Below are positions 1 to 11,248 of a DNA stretch of 38,116 nucleotides, piece by piece. Source of the DNA: Pigoraptor vietnamica (Eukaryota; Opisthokonta; Filasterea); NCBI GenBank assembly GCA_943704525.1, contig CALSCQ010001568.1:1-38116 (forward strand), written 5' to 3'. The notes beneath the pieces were generated by a model. It saw only the letters and a program-made list of their open reading frames with translations. It did no database searches and was not told the origin of the DNA. Both the position numbers and the translations under genes were made by a program. Within the stretch, counting starts at the first letter, position 1. Each line of letters begins with the position of its first letter.

Positions 1-138
<138 letters not shown>

Positions 139-204
139 CAGCTCCACAGCTGTCTTATCTGCCTAGTGTCGCATCTTTCTCGCCCGAGTGGACGCGCAAC
201 TCAC

Positions 205-3200
205 CGGACGCCTCCGTGAACTTACGGGCGACAATCGCCTCGGGGGATATCCACTTGACCGGCAGGCGTTCCCCTGAGCGCCCCTTTCGAAAGTAGTCCT
301 TGTCCATGACGCGGCCAGCGAGGCCAAAGTCGGCGATCTTCACAAGGTACTCTCCAAAGGCGTCTTGCCCGACCATGCAGTTGCGCGCGGCAAGGTCCCT
401 GCAAGGGTACAGGGACACGGTATAAGAAATGAAGTTGCGTAATACCGTCGCTGGTCACCATAGGCAGCTTTGTGCCCGCCGTACGCATTAGCGAGATGGG
501 AGGGCAAAACAAATGCGACAACGTGTGGAGTCGTTCTCGTGTGCCTTCAACACACAAACCGGGCGTGAGGAAAAGAAAGGAAAAAAGACAACCGAGGGAG
601 CAAGTAACAGATAGAGATCAACGAAATAGTAGAGAGCACGGCCACCACGAAGTGCCCACCTGTGCACGACGCCCGCGGTGGCCAGGTACGCCATTCCCAG
701 CGCAATGTGCCGGCTGAACGTCTCAAGCATCCGCACCGTCGACGACCCCGCCACTCGCTGGTGCGGCGGAATCGCCTTGACAAACGACAGGAGGCTCCCG
801 TACGGCACGTACTCCAGAATAATGAGCATGGGCTCGTCCTGCAGGGCGACGCCAACGAGAAGCACGACGTGCGGATGCTGAAGGCCGCGCATAACTTGAG
901 CTTCCGACACGAAATCCTTACGCGCGTCGAAAGAGGCGCCGGGCTTCATCATCTTGGCGGCGCACACGCGCGGGTGTCCCTCTAGGATCACGCGGGCGCG
1001 GCACACGACGCCAAACTCGCCCTCGCCCAGCGTTTCGAACAGTTCGACGGAATCGCGCGCAACCTCGATCGCCCAGAGCGTCTCGTTCTTGGCGAGAAAC
1101 TTGTCCACGAATTCCCTGTGCGTCGCCAGGCTCTCCTTCAGCCGCACGACCGACCGACGCCACAGCAGCAGCGCGACGACGGCGCAGATGGCCAAGACGC
1201 CTCCGACGACCGTCGACGCCGCCACGATTGTGACCGTCTTGTCGCTCGAGGACGGCACCACGGACATCGGCACGCACGCCGGCAGCCCCTCCGAGCTCTG
1301 GCCCATCACCTGTCCCGCGGGACAGTCGGTGATGTCGACGGGTATCCGAAGCGCGCCCATGGTCTCCTTCAGGCGGCCCTGACCCGCCCCGTCGTCGAAC
1401 GCCCCGTACACGAACGGGTTCACGGACCGCAGGCCGAGCAGGTAAGAGCCCGGCACTTGGGCGTGAAGGCAAAAGATAATCTCCGGCTCCGTCCCAAAGC
1501 TGTGCTCGAGGTCGCCGGCGAGCGTGGCGGCGCCCTCGGCAACGAACAGCTGCAGGGACAGCTGTCGGCGAGAAGCAAGCGAGACGACGTTGCCGTACAC
1601 GTCAATGACGCGCACGGAGAGGGGCGAGAGCGTGGTGCCGCTCGTTGACACAAGCGGACGGCCGGCGCCACCACCGATCGATGCATTTCCGGAGCGAACG
1701 AGGAGACTCTCGGGGAGCCCCGTGAATCCCTCACCGCCCTGCCACCCCGGCAGCGTGGATTTGAGATCGGCCGGGAACCGGAGGGACCCCTCGAGCGCAA
1801 AGTTTGACCGCGTCGCGTCGTCAACGGCCACTTCGGAAAAGATGCCCGGCCCAAGGACGGCCATGGGGGCGACGACACTGACGGGATTCACGAAACTCAG
1901 CGATGCGTCGGAGGCGACAAAGGCAACGCCACCGACCGCGGCTTCCGCCGTGTTGTTGTTCCCTGCCACGCACGCACGTAGAGACCCTCCGTCCATCGCG
2001 ATGGCGCCCTGGGCATCGGAGTAGAGACAGCCCCCCATCGCTCGCGCCTGCGCGCCGCGCACGACGCAGTTCGTGAGATTCGCAAACCCGCCCCTGCCGG
2101 ACACTGCCACGGCGCCCCCCGCAACGTCGGCGCTGGCGTCGCTCACGTCGACGTTCTTCGCCACAAAGGTCGCTCGCGCCCCAACATACGCCAGGCCGCC
2201 AGAATCGCTGGCACGCAGCGTTCCGTAGTGGCCGCCCACGAGGGTCGCGATCGCTCCGTTACCCGCGGCATACACCGTCCCGAACGAAGCTCCCATGCGG
2301 GACGCAGAACCGTCCGTCACCACGAGCTGCCCGTGCTCGGAGACGTGCGCGAGCGAGCCGGTTTCAAGCGCAGTCGCGTCCGAAAATGTGCACGCCTGCA
2401 TGTGCACGGTACCACGGTCGTTCAGGCGCACGCCGGCGCCCGCCGAGGCGCTCGCGCCCATGACTGTCGTGTTGTCGACCCGGCAAGCGACACCAGCGCG
2501 AAGCCGCCCCCGGACTCTGCATCGCAATCGGCGAACGCAGAGTCGGCGACGTGTAGTACCGCTTTATCGGTCACGAAGAGCGCCCCGCCGTGCGTCGCAG
2601 ATGCATTCTGCACGGTCACGCGCGCCAACTCGATGCCCGCCCTCTCGCCGGCGAACAGAAAGCCGCCGTTAAACGATGCCGAGACGCCGACCGCCGAAAC
2701 ACCATGCGCAACAACGCTCGCAATGGCGTAAACGGCACCACCCACAGTGGCCGAGCCGTTTCGGAGCTCGAGATTCTCGACGTGGACGAGGCTGCCGGCA
2801 GCATAGAGGAACCCGCCCTTCTCTTCGGCAGAGCAGCCGGACGCGATCAGATTGGCAAACGAAATGTCGCGCTTGCCCAGCAGTGCAAAGGCCCCTCCGG
2901 TGGTCGCCCGGCAGTCGGTCACGTTCACATGCGCCGCAGAGAGCGTCGCATCGACCTCCACCCGCGCGAGCCCTCCCTCCGCCGCGGCGGACACGCGCGT
3001 CGCGTTCAGCCCGACCACGTCCACAGACGCAGATCCGGTGAGATGGAGCACGCCACCCATCGCCGCACGCGAGTTCTGGACGATTACGTCCCGCAGCGTC
3101 GCATTCGCCTGGCCGCCTGCATACAGGAGACCACCGGGTCCCGTCACGCTGAGTGCGCGCGCAGTGACCGATCTCGCGACAAGGCTTGCGGTACCTTGCA

Positions 3201-6200
3201 CGTGAAAGACGCCGCCCGCGTCCGCCCGACCGTCCTCGAAGTGGAGGCCATCGACGGTGCACGCCGCGCTGTCAAGCGCTGCGAACGCCCCGTTGCCGGC
3301 CCACGCGTTCGCCACAACCACGTCTATCACATCCACGTTCGCACCCGCTGACAGCGCGGCGATGACACCGCCGTGTCCGGACGGCGGCCCGACGCCCTCA
3401 GCGCCGATGCCGACGTTTCGAAATGTTGTCCTTCGGACGGTTGCGTTGACGTTGAAGAAGAAGTTGGAGCCCTCGCCCGCAGAGCCGTAGTTCGCAATGT
3501 ACACAAATGCACCCGCCGGATGCCGCGAGGCGAACTGCGCGAGGTCAAAGACGCCGAATTGCGTGAACTGAAAGTTGACGCCGGCCAGCTCGTGAATATT
3601 CGACGTCAGCAGGCGCACGTTCGAAACGACGCCGTCCTGAAACACAAATGAAGGCCCCGGGAGGAGCTGTCGCTGCTGCGCGCTGAAAACGGCGCCAGCA
3701 ACGCCGCCGTCGATGCCGTCAACGCGCACGCCGCGCATGATGAGAGATGCTTGGTACGAGTTGCCCCACATTCGCGAGAGGGCGGACACGGGGGGCCAGC
3801 TCTCGATCATAGAAAATAGCTGCCCAGGCATGTACTCGAAACTCAAGATGCCCACGTCGTAATTCCCTCCGAACGCCGTCACGTTCTCCACGGACGAGTT
3901 TTCGAGAACGCACGCCACAAAGGACGCCGATATGTCGATCAACGAGGGCGTGTAGCCGCCGAGGGAAGGATTCGTGCGAGATAGGGTGTTGTCCGCCTCA
4001 GGCCGCGTGTACAGCATCCGTTTGAGCGTGAGAGAGTGGAGAGCGACACTCTCCGCGCTGCCGTCTAGAGAGACGAACCCGAGGGCCTCTTCGAACGAGC
4101 TGTTGCGCACGCTCAGCGATCCGCAGGTGACACCCGCAAACTTGTAGCCGCCGACCTGACGGAAACCCTCGACACCGACTTGCGGTGCCTCGCAAGAATT
4201 GAAAGGCGAAAGCCCCCCATAAAGAGGAACGTCGACGCCGATCGCGACGACAGAAAATAGAGAAGGTCGGAATCTTCGAGTCGCCAATTGGCCAATTGCG
4301 AGTCGCGGAGGTGCAGTGCGGCCGTTCCAGTCACAAGCAGGCCGACGCGATACAGGCGCTCGAAACGCGAGCCCGCAATGGTCACGGTCGACAGCCCGCA
4401 CGCGCAGAGAACGATCGGCTGCACCTGCAGGAAGCTGTTTTTGTACTGCCGAGCGTCCTTCGTCGAAGCCGTCAGCCTCACGATGTCGCCATGTGCGACA
4501 CCCTCGAAGAAGAACGCGCACGCATTGCTGCTGCCGTCCACCCGATACCCGCTGAATTCGAAACGAAAATCGCGGACAGCGACGTCGGCGGCCACAAGCG
4601 TCGCGCTCCCAAGCACCTCGACGACGTTGCCATCGACGGCGTCAAAGTCGCAGTTCTTCAGCGAAACGGCCGCAGAATCGGACGCCGATATCAGGACGCC
4701 CGTCAGCATGTCACGTAAGTGCGTGTCCGCCATGTCAACACGAGCGCGGCCGCCACAGTCGACGACGCGGCACTCCTGCTGCGACAGCCTATTGCAAGCC
4801 AGCTGCGAAGGATCGTCCTTGTTCGCGTTGTCCTTCAGTCCGCTCACGTCCACCGCGTTCAGTAGGAGAGCGGCGTCGTCGGCGACCCGCACCATGCTCG
4901 CGTTGAAGGCAGTTCCGGGCGCCGGCCAACACGGGCCGACCCCTGCGATCGACACCGTATCCAAAGACAGCCTCGCGGCCTCCACAACGACGGCCAGCGA
5001 TGCCTCCACGCAAGGCGAAAGCGCCGCGCCTGCAACGAGCGTGTTCGTCGCGTTCACCGCCCCGTTGCCACTCACTGCGAACGCGCCACCACGTGACGCA
5101 CGCATTCCGCCCGTGGTGACACTCGAAGTGCCACTCGAATTAGTGCTCGGCAGGGACCGAACCTCGACGACGTAAAAGCAACGCGAGCGTCGTCCTCCAC
5201 GCGCGCGACGCCGCCCCATCCCACCGCCGACGCGCTTTCCACGAGCACTCCGAGCAGTTCAACGGATGCCCTCCCGCTCACGTGGAGCGCGTCGCCGTCT
5301 CCCGCCGCCGTGGACTGTGACACAAAGCACGACGAAACCGCCAAAGCGGCGTCGTCAGTAACAGACGCGACGGCCCCGTCAAGGCCCGCCACGTCCTTCA
5401 CGAAGAGGCCCGTGCTGTCCCACACGTCCTCGGATGGACCGAAAGCGCCGCCGTCGCCCTCCGCGTCGCGGATGAGCGCAATGAAACTCGAAAAGTCCGT
5501 CGCTTGCGTGCCGACAACGCCCACCCGCGCTCGATCCTGGAGCGAGAAGAGGGTGCCTCTGCAACCATCGCACTTCACATTGAGGGCGCGCATTGAAGAC
5601 AGAGTCGCCACGGCATCGCCACCCATGTGAAGGAGGAGACCGCCAGCGCTCGCGCCGCTTTGGGAGTCGGACGCCTCAAGGGAAACATTGCGCGCAATCA
5701 TTGACGCCGAATCCGATGCACGCGCCACGCGCACGTCCGCAAAATTACGAAACGCGACGTTTTCAAGTGACAACATGCCCGCGGAGCGCACGTCAAAGAG
5801 CGCGGGAAGCGCAAAAGCCGTTGCGATGCCAGCGGCGCAGTCCTCCACGACGCCGTTTGAGAGCACGAGATGCCCACCCGCGATGCGCAATGTCGCGGCG
5901 GTGCCATTGCAGCGAATGCGCGCGCCGTTCAAATCAACGACGAGCGTGGCGCCGGGAAGAGACGACAGGTCCACATCGACGCCGTCGAGTGCATCTTGAG
6001 CGCTCCACACGGACAGCGCGGTTGTGGGAAGTCTAACGGCGGGTTGCGCAACAGCCGCGTGCACATAGTCGACGATCCCTCGAACTGGCGCCGTGCTCGC
6101 TTCACAGGCACAGGGCGTTATCAGGGACGAGACAAAGTGGAGTGCGATGATGACCGCAATCGCGATGGCACCAGAGGACTGAGGTACGGACTGGCCGGCG

Positions 6201-6274
6201 CATCTCGCCCGCCCGGGGGCGAGGGCGCCTCTGCGCTCAAGTCTGGAGAGCGCGCCGCAATTGCAGGAGCTCAT
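205..6274 (-). CDS. Receptor tyrosine kinase with beta-helix ectodomain (partial, runs off left edge)
   Basis: Single-pass membrane receptor kinase read on the minus strand. The ATG at 6274 (MSSCNCGAL) precedes a hydrophobic signal segment (AIAIAVIIALHFVSSLI). About 1,600 residues of short repeats rich in GG(A/V)F/L and alternating V/A/N follow, the look of a right-handed parallel beta-helix (Pmp-like) ectodomain. A membrane helix (STVVGGVLAICAVVALLLW) lies near 1170-1240. The kinase begins near 1040: glycine loop GEGEFGVV, AAK lysine, then VVHR|DLAARN split by an intron (399-659), DFGLAGRV, and LPVKWISPEAI near 245. HRDLAARN and the KWISPEA activation segment are tyrosine-kinase hallmarks. 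The last visible exon is 205-398 and its donor is at 204, so the C-lobe end lies outside the window. The ectodomain changes reading frame three times (about 2480, 4250, 5160) with no convincing splice sites, so the exact protein is uncertain. Confidence 0.85.
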
Positions 6275-6572
6275 TGGTCGACCGAAAGCAAGGGCTGTGT
6301 GCGATCTACGTGTGTCGGTGTCCTCGGGGAGTGTGACCACACAGTTTCAAGACAATAAACAAATGGCATCTCAACAAAAAAAAAAAAAAAGTGTTGAAGG
6401 ACACTCGGCTCCGGTGTTGGAAACTGCCGAAAATAGCCACAACGAACTCTCCGATTCCGATGACGTCGGAAAATTAGCACGTGCAGCACACCGACCCACA
6501 CACACGTAAGGAGAGTAACGGCACAAACGTTTGCAAATCGGCAGTGTATTCACAAAAGGGGGGGGTGACGAG
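6275..6572. promoter_or_regulatory. Divergent intergenic region between the receptor kinase and LAS1
   Basis: Fewer than 300 bases separate two head-to-head start codons, so both promoters must sit here or overlap the 5' exons. It holds a 15-base A run near 6376-6390 and a G run of eight near 6558-6565. No clear TATA box. Function is inferred from orientation only. Confidence 0.4.
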
Positions 6573-8584
6573 ATGGCAGGGCACTTGCCGCGCCTCGTTC
6601 CCTGGGCGTCGCGGGGTGAGTGGGAGGACGTGCGCGCGTGGCTGTTCTCCCGAAGTGCGGATGATCGACGTCGGGCGTGTGCGCGCGTCGCTGCGTGGCG
6701 CTCGCGCGGGAAGCTGCCGGTGGCGATCGACTGCACGGCTGCTCTTGTGAGCGTGCGACTGTCCGATCCGCACTCAGTCGTCGATGACGGCGAAGGGGAG
6801 GATGTCTCGCATGTTGCCGCTTCCGCAGGGGGATTCGATGACACGTCGCTACGAATGTCGTACGCGATGTGCCTCGTGCGCTTCGTGAACGGCATTGTCG
6901 ACGGCGCGCAGAGCGGCATCTACGCAAAATCTGTCAGCGGCATCTGCGAGCGGTTGGGAATTGCCGACTGGGTTGTGGACGTTCGTCACGAGGCAACGCA
7001 CACGGGTCTTCCTTCTGTCGCTGCGTTGCGTCTCGCGTCAGCTGCAGCGCTCGCATGGCTGCGGGAGCGCTATTGGGTGCCGCAGCGCGCCCACATCGAG
7101 TCTTCGCTCTCTCGAATACGCGATGGACTCCTCGTTCACCGCGCCGAGTTGAGAGGGATCTTCAAGAATGGCGCAAAGGGCGACAGTGCGGCGGAGGCAC
7201 TGGAGGCGGCGCAGTCGGCGGCGATTGCGCTCGTGAGGACAGTGGCGGCGAGTGCCGTGCGCGATACGTTTGTCCCCACACTCTTGGAACCGGGCGTAAT
7301 GATGCCCGTTTCCGACGTGCGGTTGTTGGGGCTTGATGCCACGCTTGTGCTAGACCAGCGCGTCATGTCCCGGTGGGCTCCGAGCCTCCGCACGTTTTCC
7401 GCCGTGTGGGCGCAGTTTGTTCCCGCCCTCTTCTGTGCCATTGTTGACGAGCTATGCATGACGCGCGACGGCATGGGCGAAAATGGATCCGCTCGAGGTG
7501 ACGGCGCGGGCGAGCGCGATGCAGCGTATCGTGGTTGTGTGGCAGCTCTTGGCGCAAGGATCGTCGAGGACGCACTCGCGGGACGCCCCGCGTTTTCGAG
7601 CTCGCAAGACGCAGCAAGGGGCAAGCAGCCTGTTGACGGCGCGCTTCCCTTGTGGCACGTCGTCGATGCCTGCGAGCGGTTGCCGTCGCCGTATCTTCTT
7701 CCCATGTATGCATCGGCACTAGTCGCCACGGGCGCCACTCCCAGCGAAGCGGACGCGCGCGTGGCCGTTATTCGGTGGGGTTCTATTCCAGCGGAGATTG
7801 TCGCGCTTGTGGCCAAGACGTGCGGTGCTTTGGGCGTGCGAGTGCCCACTGCGGAGGGACAGAAGGGGGACGTGGTTGCTGCGTCGTGTGCGACGGAACA
7901 AGTGGTGAAGGGTGCATCGGTGACAGACGGCGGCAGAAGCGTGTGGTCTCGGCTGTCGGAGAGGGAGGCTGTTCGTTGGCGGTCGCTGGGCCTTGGTGCA
8001 CTTCCGGGCGGTGCGCTGCCGTCGCTGGATTTGCCTGCATTCGTTGAACGGGGACACGGTGGGTTCATGTCGGTGCATTGACCACCGGACCTGCTCGATT
8101 GCGCATGTGCACGCACACAAAGCACACAACACCGCACTCACACACTCGCGCGTGCGCACACACACATTCAAGCACAGGGGCGTTCAACTTGCGAGTGGCG
8201 TTTCGTATCTAATGGTGCATCTTGTGTGCCTCCGCAGGGTCGCTGTTTATAACGCCGGTGCAGTCGTCGGTGGACGACGACATCCACACGGAAACGTGAG
8301 TTGCATGCGAGGAGTTTGTTACAATCCCCTTTCTCCCCTCCACCTCTGCGACACTCACATACACGTACGTTGAGATGACGCTCACATACACGCACGTTGA
8401 AACGATGCTCACATACACGTTAGGTTCCATACAGTTCCACACCCAAGCGCGCACACACGTGTTGTTTTTAATTTCTTCCCCTTTGCGCAGCGTGCACAGT
8501 GTCAAACGTCCCGCGGACGCCAGCAACAAACTGCCAGCAGCGCCGGCGCCAAAGCGCATTCGCCTTGCAGTCGAACTGCTGTGA
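6573..8584 (+). CDS. LAS1: LAS1 family pre-rRNA (ITS2) endoribonuclease
   Basis: Las1 is the HEPN nuclease that, with Grc3/Nol9, cuts ITS2 during 60S ribosome maturation in the nucleolus. The N-terminus (PWASRGEWEDVRAWLF, then AWRSRGKLP) and the segment ADWVVDVRHEATHTGLPS match the family. The HEPN catalytic motif RHxxTH is intact as RHEATH at residues 138-143, followed by ALAWLRERYW. The first in-frame ATG is at 6573. A plain reading ends at 8081, but a good GTGGGT donor follows 8058, and two small exons keep phase: join 6573-8058, 8238-8295, 8491-8584, giving 545 aa ending in a basic stretch (APKRIRLAVELL) that could be a nuclear signal. If the introns are retained the protein would be 502 aa. 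The family identity is secure, and the extra exons are inference from splice consensus and phase. Confidence 0.88.
8354..8434 (+). repeat. Three-copy 26-28 bp repeat in LAS1 intron 2
   Basis: The unit CTCACATACACG begins at 8354, 8380 and 8408, each followed (twice completely) by YACGTTGARAYGAYG. It lies wholly inside the proposed second intron (8296-8490). Confidence 0.7.
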
Positions 8585-8784
8585 ACTAAAAAAAAGCCAG
8601 CGGAAACACCGCGCCGTTGACGTTTGTTCGCGTCCTCTCTTCGTAGCATTTCTTTTCCGTGATGTCCAGACTGTCCACCTTTCACACAATCGACCGCTTT
8701 GTCGAATTTTTAGCGTACTGACACTGCATGCCGAACAGCCATTACTTTGCGTCTCACTTTTTTGCTGGTCGCGTGCGTCCTGCG
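8585..8784. other. Intergenic spacer, LAS1 to HTATIP2-like gene
   Basis: About 200 bases with an eight-base A run just after the LAS1 stop and T-rich patches. I see no gene in it. It probably holds the LAS1 3' end and the promoter of the next gene. Confidence 0.5.
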
Positions 8785-8864
8785 ATGAACGCGACGACTC
8801 TCATCGCCTTCGTCGTTGTTGTCGTTTCGCTGTCTCTGGCATACTTTGAATTCGCGAACGAAAG
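8785..8864 (+). CDS. Candidate upstream first exon with membrane anchor for the HTATIP2-like gene
   Basis: An ATG at 8785 opens a 26-codon segment beginning MNATTLIAFVVVVVSLSLAY, a clear membrane-anchor helix, and ends at a consensus donor (AAAG|GTGAGA). Long forms of animal HTATIP2 also begin with a hydrophobic stretch, which supports its use. Joining in phase to the next exon needs an AAG acceptor at 8924 (reading on through Leu-Glu-Met). The stronger TAG acceptor at 8929 would make this exon non-coding or out of frame, and the protein would then start at 8932. Confidence 0.5.
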
Positions 8865-8931
8865 GTGAGAGAGCGTCGGGCATCTTTCTCCCGTTGCCCT
8901 CTCTCGTTGTGCGCTTTGAGCAAGTCTAGAG

Positions 8932-10226
8932 ATGGGAAGCGATTGCTGCAACAGCAAGGCATCAACCGTCTCCCCGCAACCCGGCAGTATGGCAGCTCCA
9001 GGCCCTCTCGACCACGCCTCTCTGGACACGGACGCCAACCGCGCGGCGGTCCGCGAGAAGAAGCTGCGCGCGTTTGTCCTTGGCGCGACGGGCGAGGTTG
9101 GAAAGGCGCTCGTGCGGGACCTCCTCGAGGCAGATGTCTATGAGGAGGTCACTGCGATGGGGCGCAGCGCATTGCAATACGACGGGCCGAACGTGGACAA
9201 ACTGGTGAGTTGTGCGCGTGTGCCGTGCATCCTAACGCCACATACACACGCACACACACACGCACGCACGTGACAGAAAAACGGGAGCGCACAGACGCAC
9301 GCACACACGCACGCACGTGACAAAAAAGGGGGATGGCACAGACGCACGCACATGCACAGGCATACGCATTCGTTCACTCGTGCATGTAGCGCATTGAGCT
9401 GTGAGTAAAAAAAAAGTGGCTGTGTCCTTCACTTTTTGTGTGTTTCCAATTTGTTTAAACGCTCTCTTGGGTAACTCGCGGTTTGCAGAAGCAAGTCAAG
9501 ATCGACTACGAGAATCTCGAAGCCGACCGCGAGAAATTCCGTGGTTTCGAGTGCGTAAGCTGTTTGGCGCTCAACTGCGAATGTCGCGTTGCTGACGCGT
9601 TCTTTTCCTTCCAGTGCCGGCTATTGCTGCCTGGGAACGACGCGCGCGAAGGCAGGCGCGGTGCGTCTTCTGTTTGGTTCTTTGTGGCTTGTGCGCCTGT
9701 AGTTTCAAGACAAAGATGTCGCAAGCGAATGATTACCTACGTATCCGTGCGTGTATTTGCGTGTGTTTGCGCGCGCGTGTGTGTACAATGTTGCGCGTGC
9801 GATTGTTCCGCGCGCAGCGGAAGTCCTATCGCATTGTGGGCACTTCATTGATACCCAAGCGACACCGTTTCGCACGCAGGAGGGCTTCGTCCGTGTTGAC
9901 CACGACTACACTGTGAATGCCGCCAAGATCACGCGGGAGGAAGGCACCCGCCACTTTGGCCTCGTGACGGCCAGCGGCGCCGATGCAAAGAGCTGGTTTC
10001 TCTACATGGAAACGAAGGGACGAACGGAGAACGACATCAAGGCGCTCAACTTCCCCAGCCTTGCCATCTACCAGCCGGGCTTTCTCGTGTGCGAGCGGTA
10101 CGTGCGTGCGTTACGCGTGCTGCGTGTGGTGCCTGTCGTGCTATCTCCTGCTATCGATCTCTCCGATATCACCGGCCATTCTTTCATCTGTTAACTCTGT
10201 ATTCGAAGCATACGTCGACTGACACA

Positions 10227-10323
<97 letters not shown>

Positions 10324-10349
10324 CTCTCTCTCGCTCTCTCGCTCTCTCG

Positions 10350-10398
<49 letters not shown>

Positions 10399-10621
10399 GC
10401 GCGCGCGCAGCACCGAGCGTCGCATCATGGAGAAGATGGCCGTCTCGATCGTCCCCGCGCTCGGCCGCCTGTTTGCGCCAGACAAGATGTCGGTGCGCAC
10501 GGACACGGTCGCACGCGCCATGCGCCTCGTCGGGACGGACTTCCGCGACGCCGCCCCCATTCGCACGTACAGCAACAAGGACATCATCACGATCGCAGGC
10601 GGAGACCACCCGAAGGCGTGA
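8932..10621 (+). CDS. HTATIP2/TIP30-like atypical short-chain dehydrogenase
   Basis: NAD(P)-binding Rossmann protein of the HTATIP2 (TIP30/CC3) family, whose animal members bind NADPH and are linked to import receptors and membrane trafficking. Exons that keep phase: 8932-9204, 9489-9550, 9615-9660, 9880-10097, 10411-10621, giving 269 aa from the ATG at 8932. Visible motifs are the dinucleotide loop GATGEVGKAL, the family signature YCCLGTTRAKAG, GFVRVDHDY, VTASGADAKSW, and the catalytic YxxxK as YMETK, then YQPGFLVCER. The C-terminal exon matches family length. Starting at 8932 the protein begins MGSDCC, which resembles an N-myristoylation plus palmitoylation signal. With the upstream exon it would instead carry a membrane helix. 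Intron 5 holds a very long TC/CA/CG microsatellite directly before its acceptor. Confidence 0.88.
10230..10408 (+). repeat. (TC)n-(CA)n-(CG)n compound microsatellite
   Basis: About 120 bases of TC/CTCG repeats (10230-10352), then about 45 bases of CA and a short CG run, ending in the CAG acceptor at 10408-10410. The whole tract sits at the 3' end of intron 5 of the HTATIP2-like gene and supplies its polypyrimidine tract. Confidence 0.95.
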
Positions 10622-10819
10622 CGAAACTGCCGAATTATAAAGTCTGTCCAACGCGATTTCCAACTCGCAAGGGCCACTGCGAACGTGTCGGGTTCTGACT
10701 CAACTCTGAGCCGCACCGCCAAAGTACCGAACGAATGCTGAACAGGGAAAAATACTGCAGACATGCACAGGCGTTACGTGTACAAACTCGGCCAGCGAGT
10801 GCGACAATGTTCGACACGG

Positions 10820-11248
10820 CTACAGTCGCCGGGGGTTAAGGTGCGAAGTTTGTCCGAGCGCCGAAACATCCGTCATCGCACCGTTGGTGAGGATGAGCGT
10901 GTGAACACCGCCGAGCGCAGAGACGTCTGCTAATTGGTTACAGTAGCTGTGGTTGAGCGTGTGGACGCCGCCAAGTGCAGATGCCGTCTGATTATCGATT
11001 TCGCGAAAGGTTGAGACGCAGAGCCGGTCGCGCGGGAGTGTCTTCGTCACGAGAATGCGGAATTCGCTGTCGAAAACGTACTTTTCGGCAGCGGTGCGCT
11101 TGAGCTTGTACAGACGGTCGCGGCGAAGCATGCGCAGCAGTCGGCTGCATGTGTGTGCGAGTGCGCGGGCCTCCGGAGGGGCAAGGCACCGCACAATGTG
11201 GCAGACGAAGAGCTCGTCAGGAAGAAAGAGGAGCGTGCGCCCGTCCAT
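10820..11248 (-). CDS. Short F-box protein with degenerate LRR tail
   Basis: A 142-residue frame from the ATG at 11248. It opens with an F-box-like helix set (LFLPDELFVCHIVRCLAPPEARALAHTCSRLL), the kind of motif that binds SKP1 in SCF ubiquitin ligases. It ends with two to three leucine-rich units of the DVSALGGVHTL type, in which the first and last are eroded (TASALGGVHTLNHS, DVSALGQTSHL). Proteins with long arrays of this repeat occur in several protists and large viruses, and full arrays are usually much longer than this, so the gene looks shortened at its 3' end. An in-frame non-ATG extension exists to 11344. It is head-to-head with the macro-domain gene. Either a small functional F-box protein or a remnant of an expanded family. 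Confidence 0.55.
   Translation of the reverse strand: MDGRTLLFLPDELFVCHIVRCLAPPEARALAHTCSRLLRMLRRDRLYKLKRTAAEKYVFDSEFRILVTKTLPRDRLCVSTFREIDNQTASALGGVHTLNHSYCNQLADVSALGGVHTLILTNGAMTDVSALGQTSHLNPRRL

Noticed and set aside
8375-8584. Stand-alone 69-codon gene
   Set aside because: Its first part is repeat sequence, and its second half fits in phase as the last LAS1 exon behind a clear acceptor.
10184-10764. Glu-Arg or Cys-Val repeat proteins around the TC/CA tract
   Set aside because: Artefacts of translating dinucleotide repeats inside an intron.
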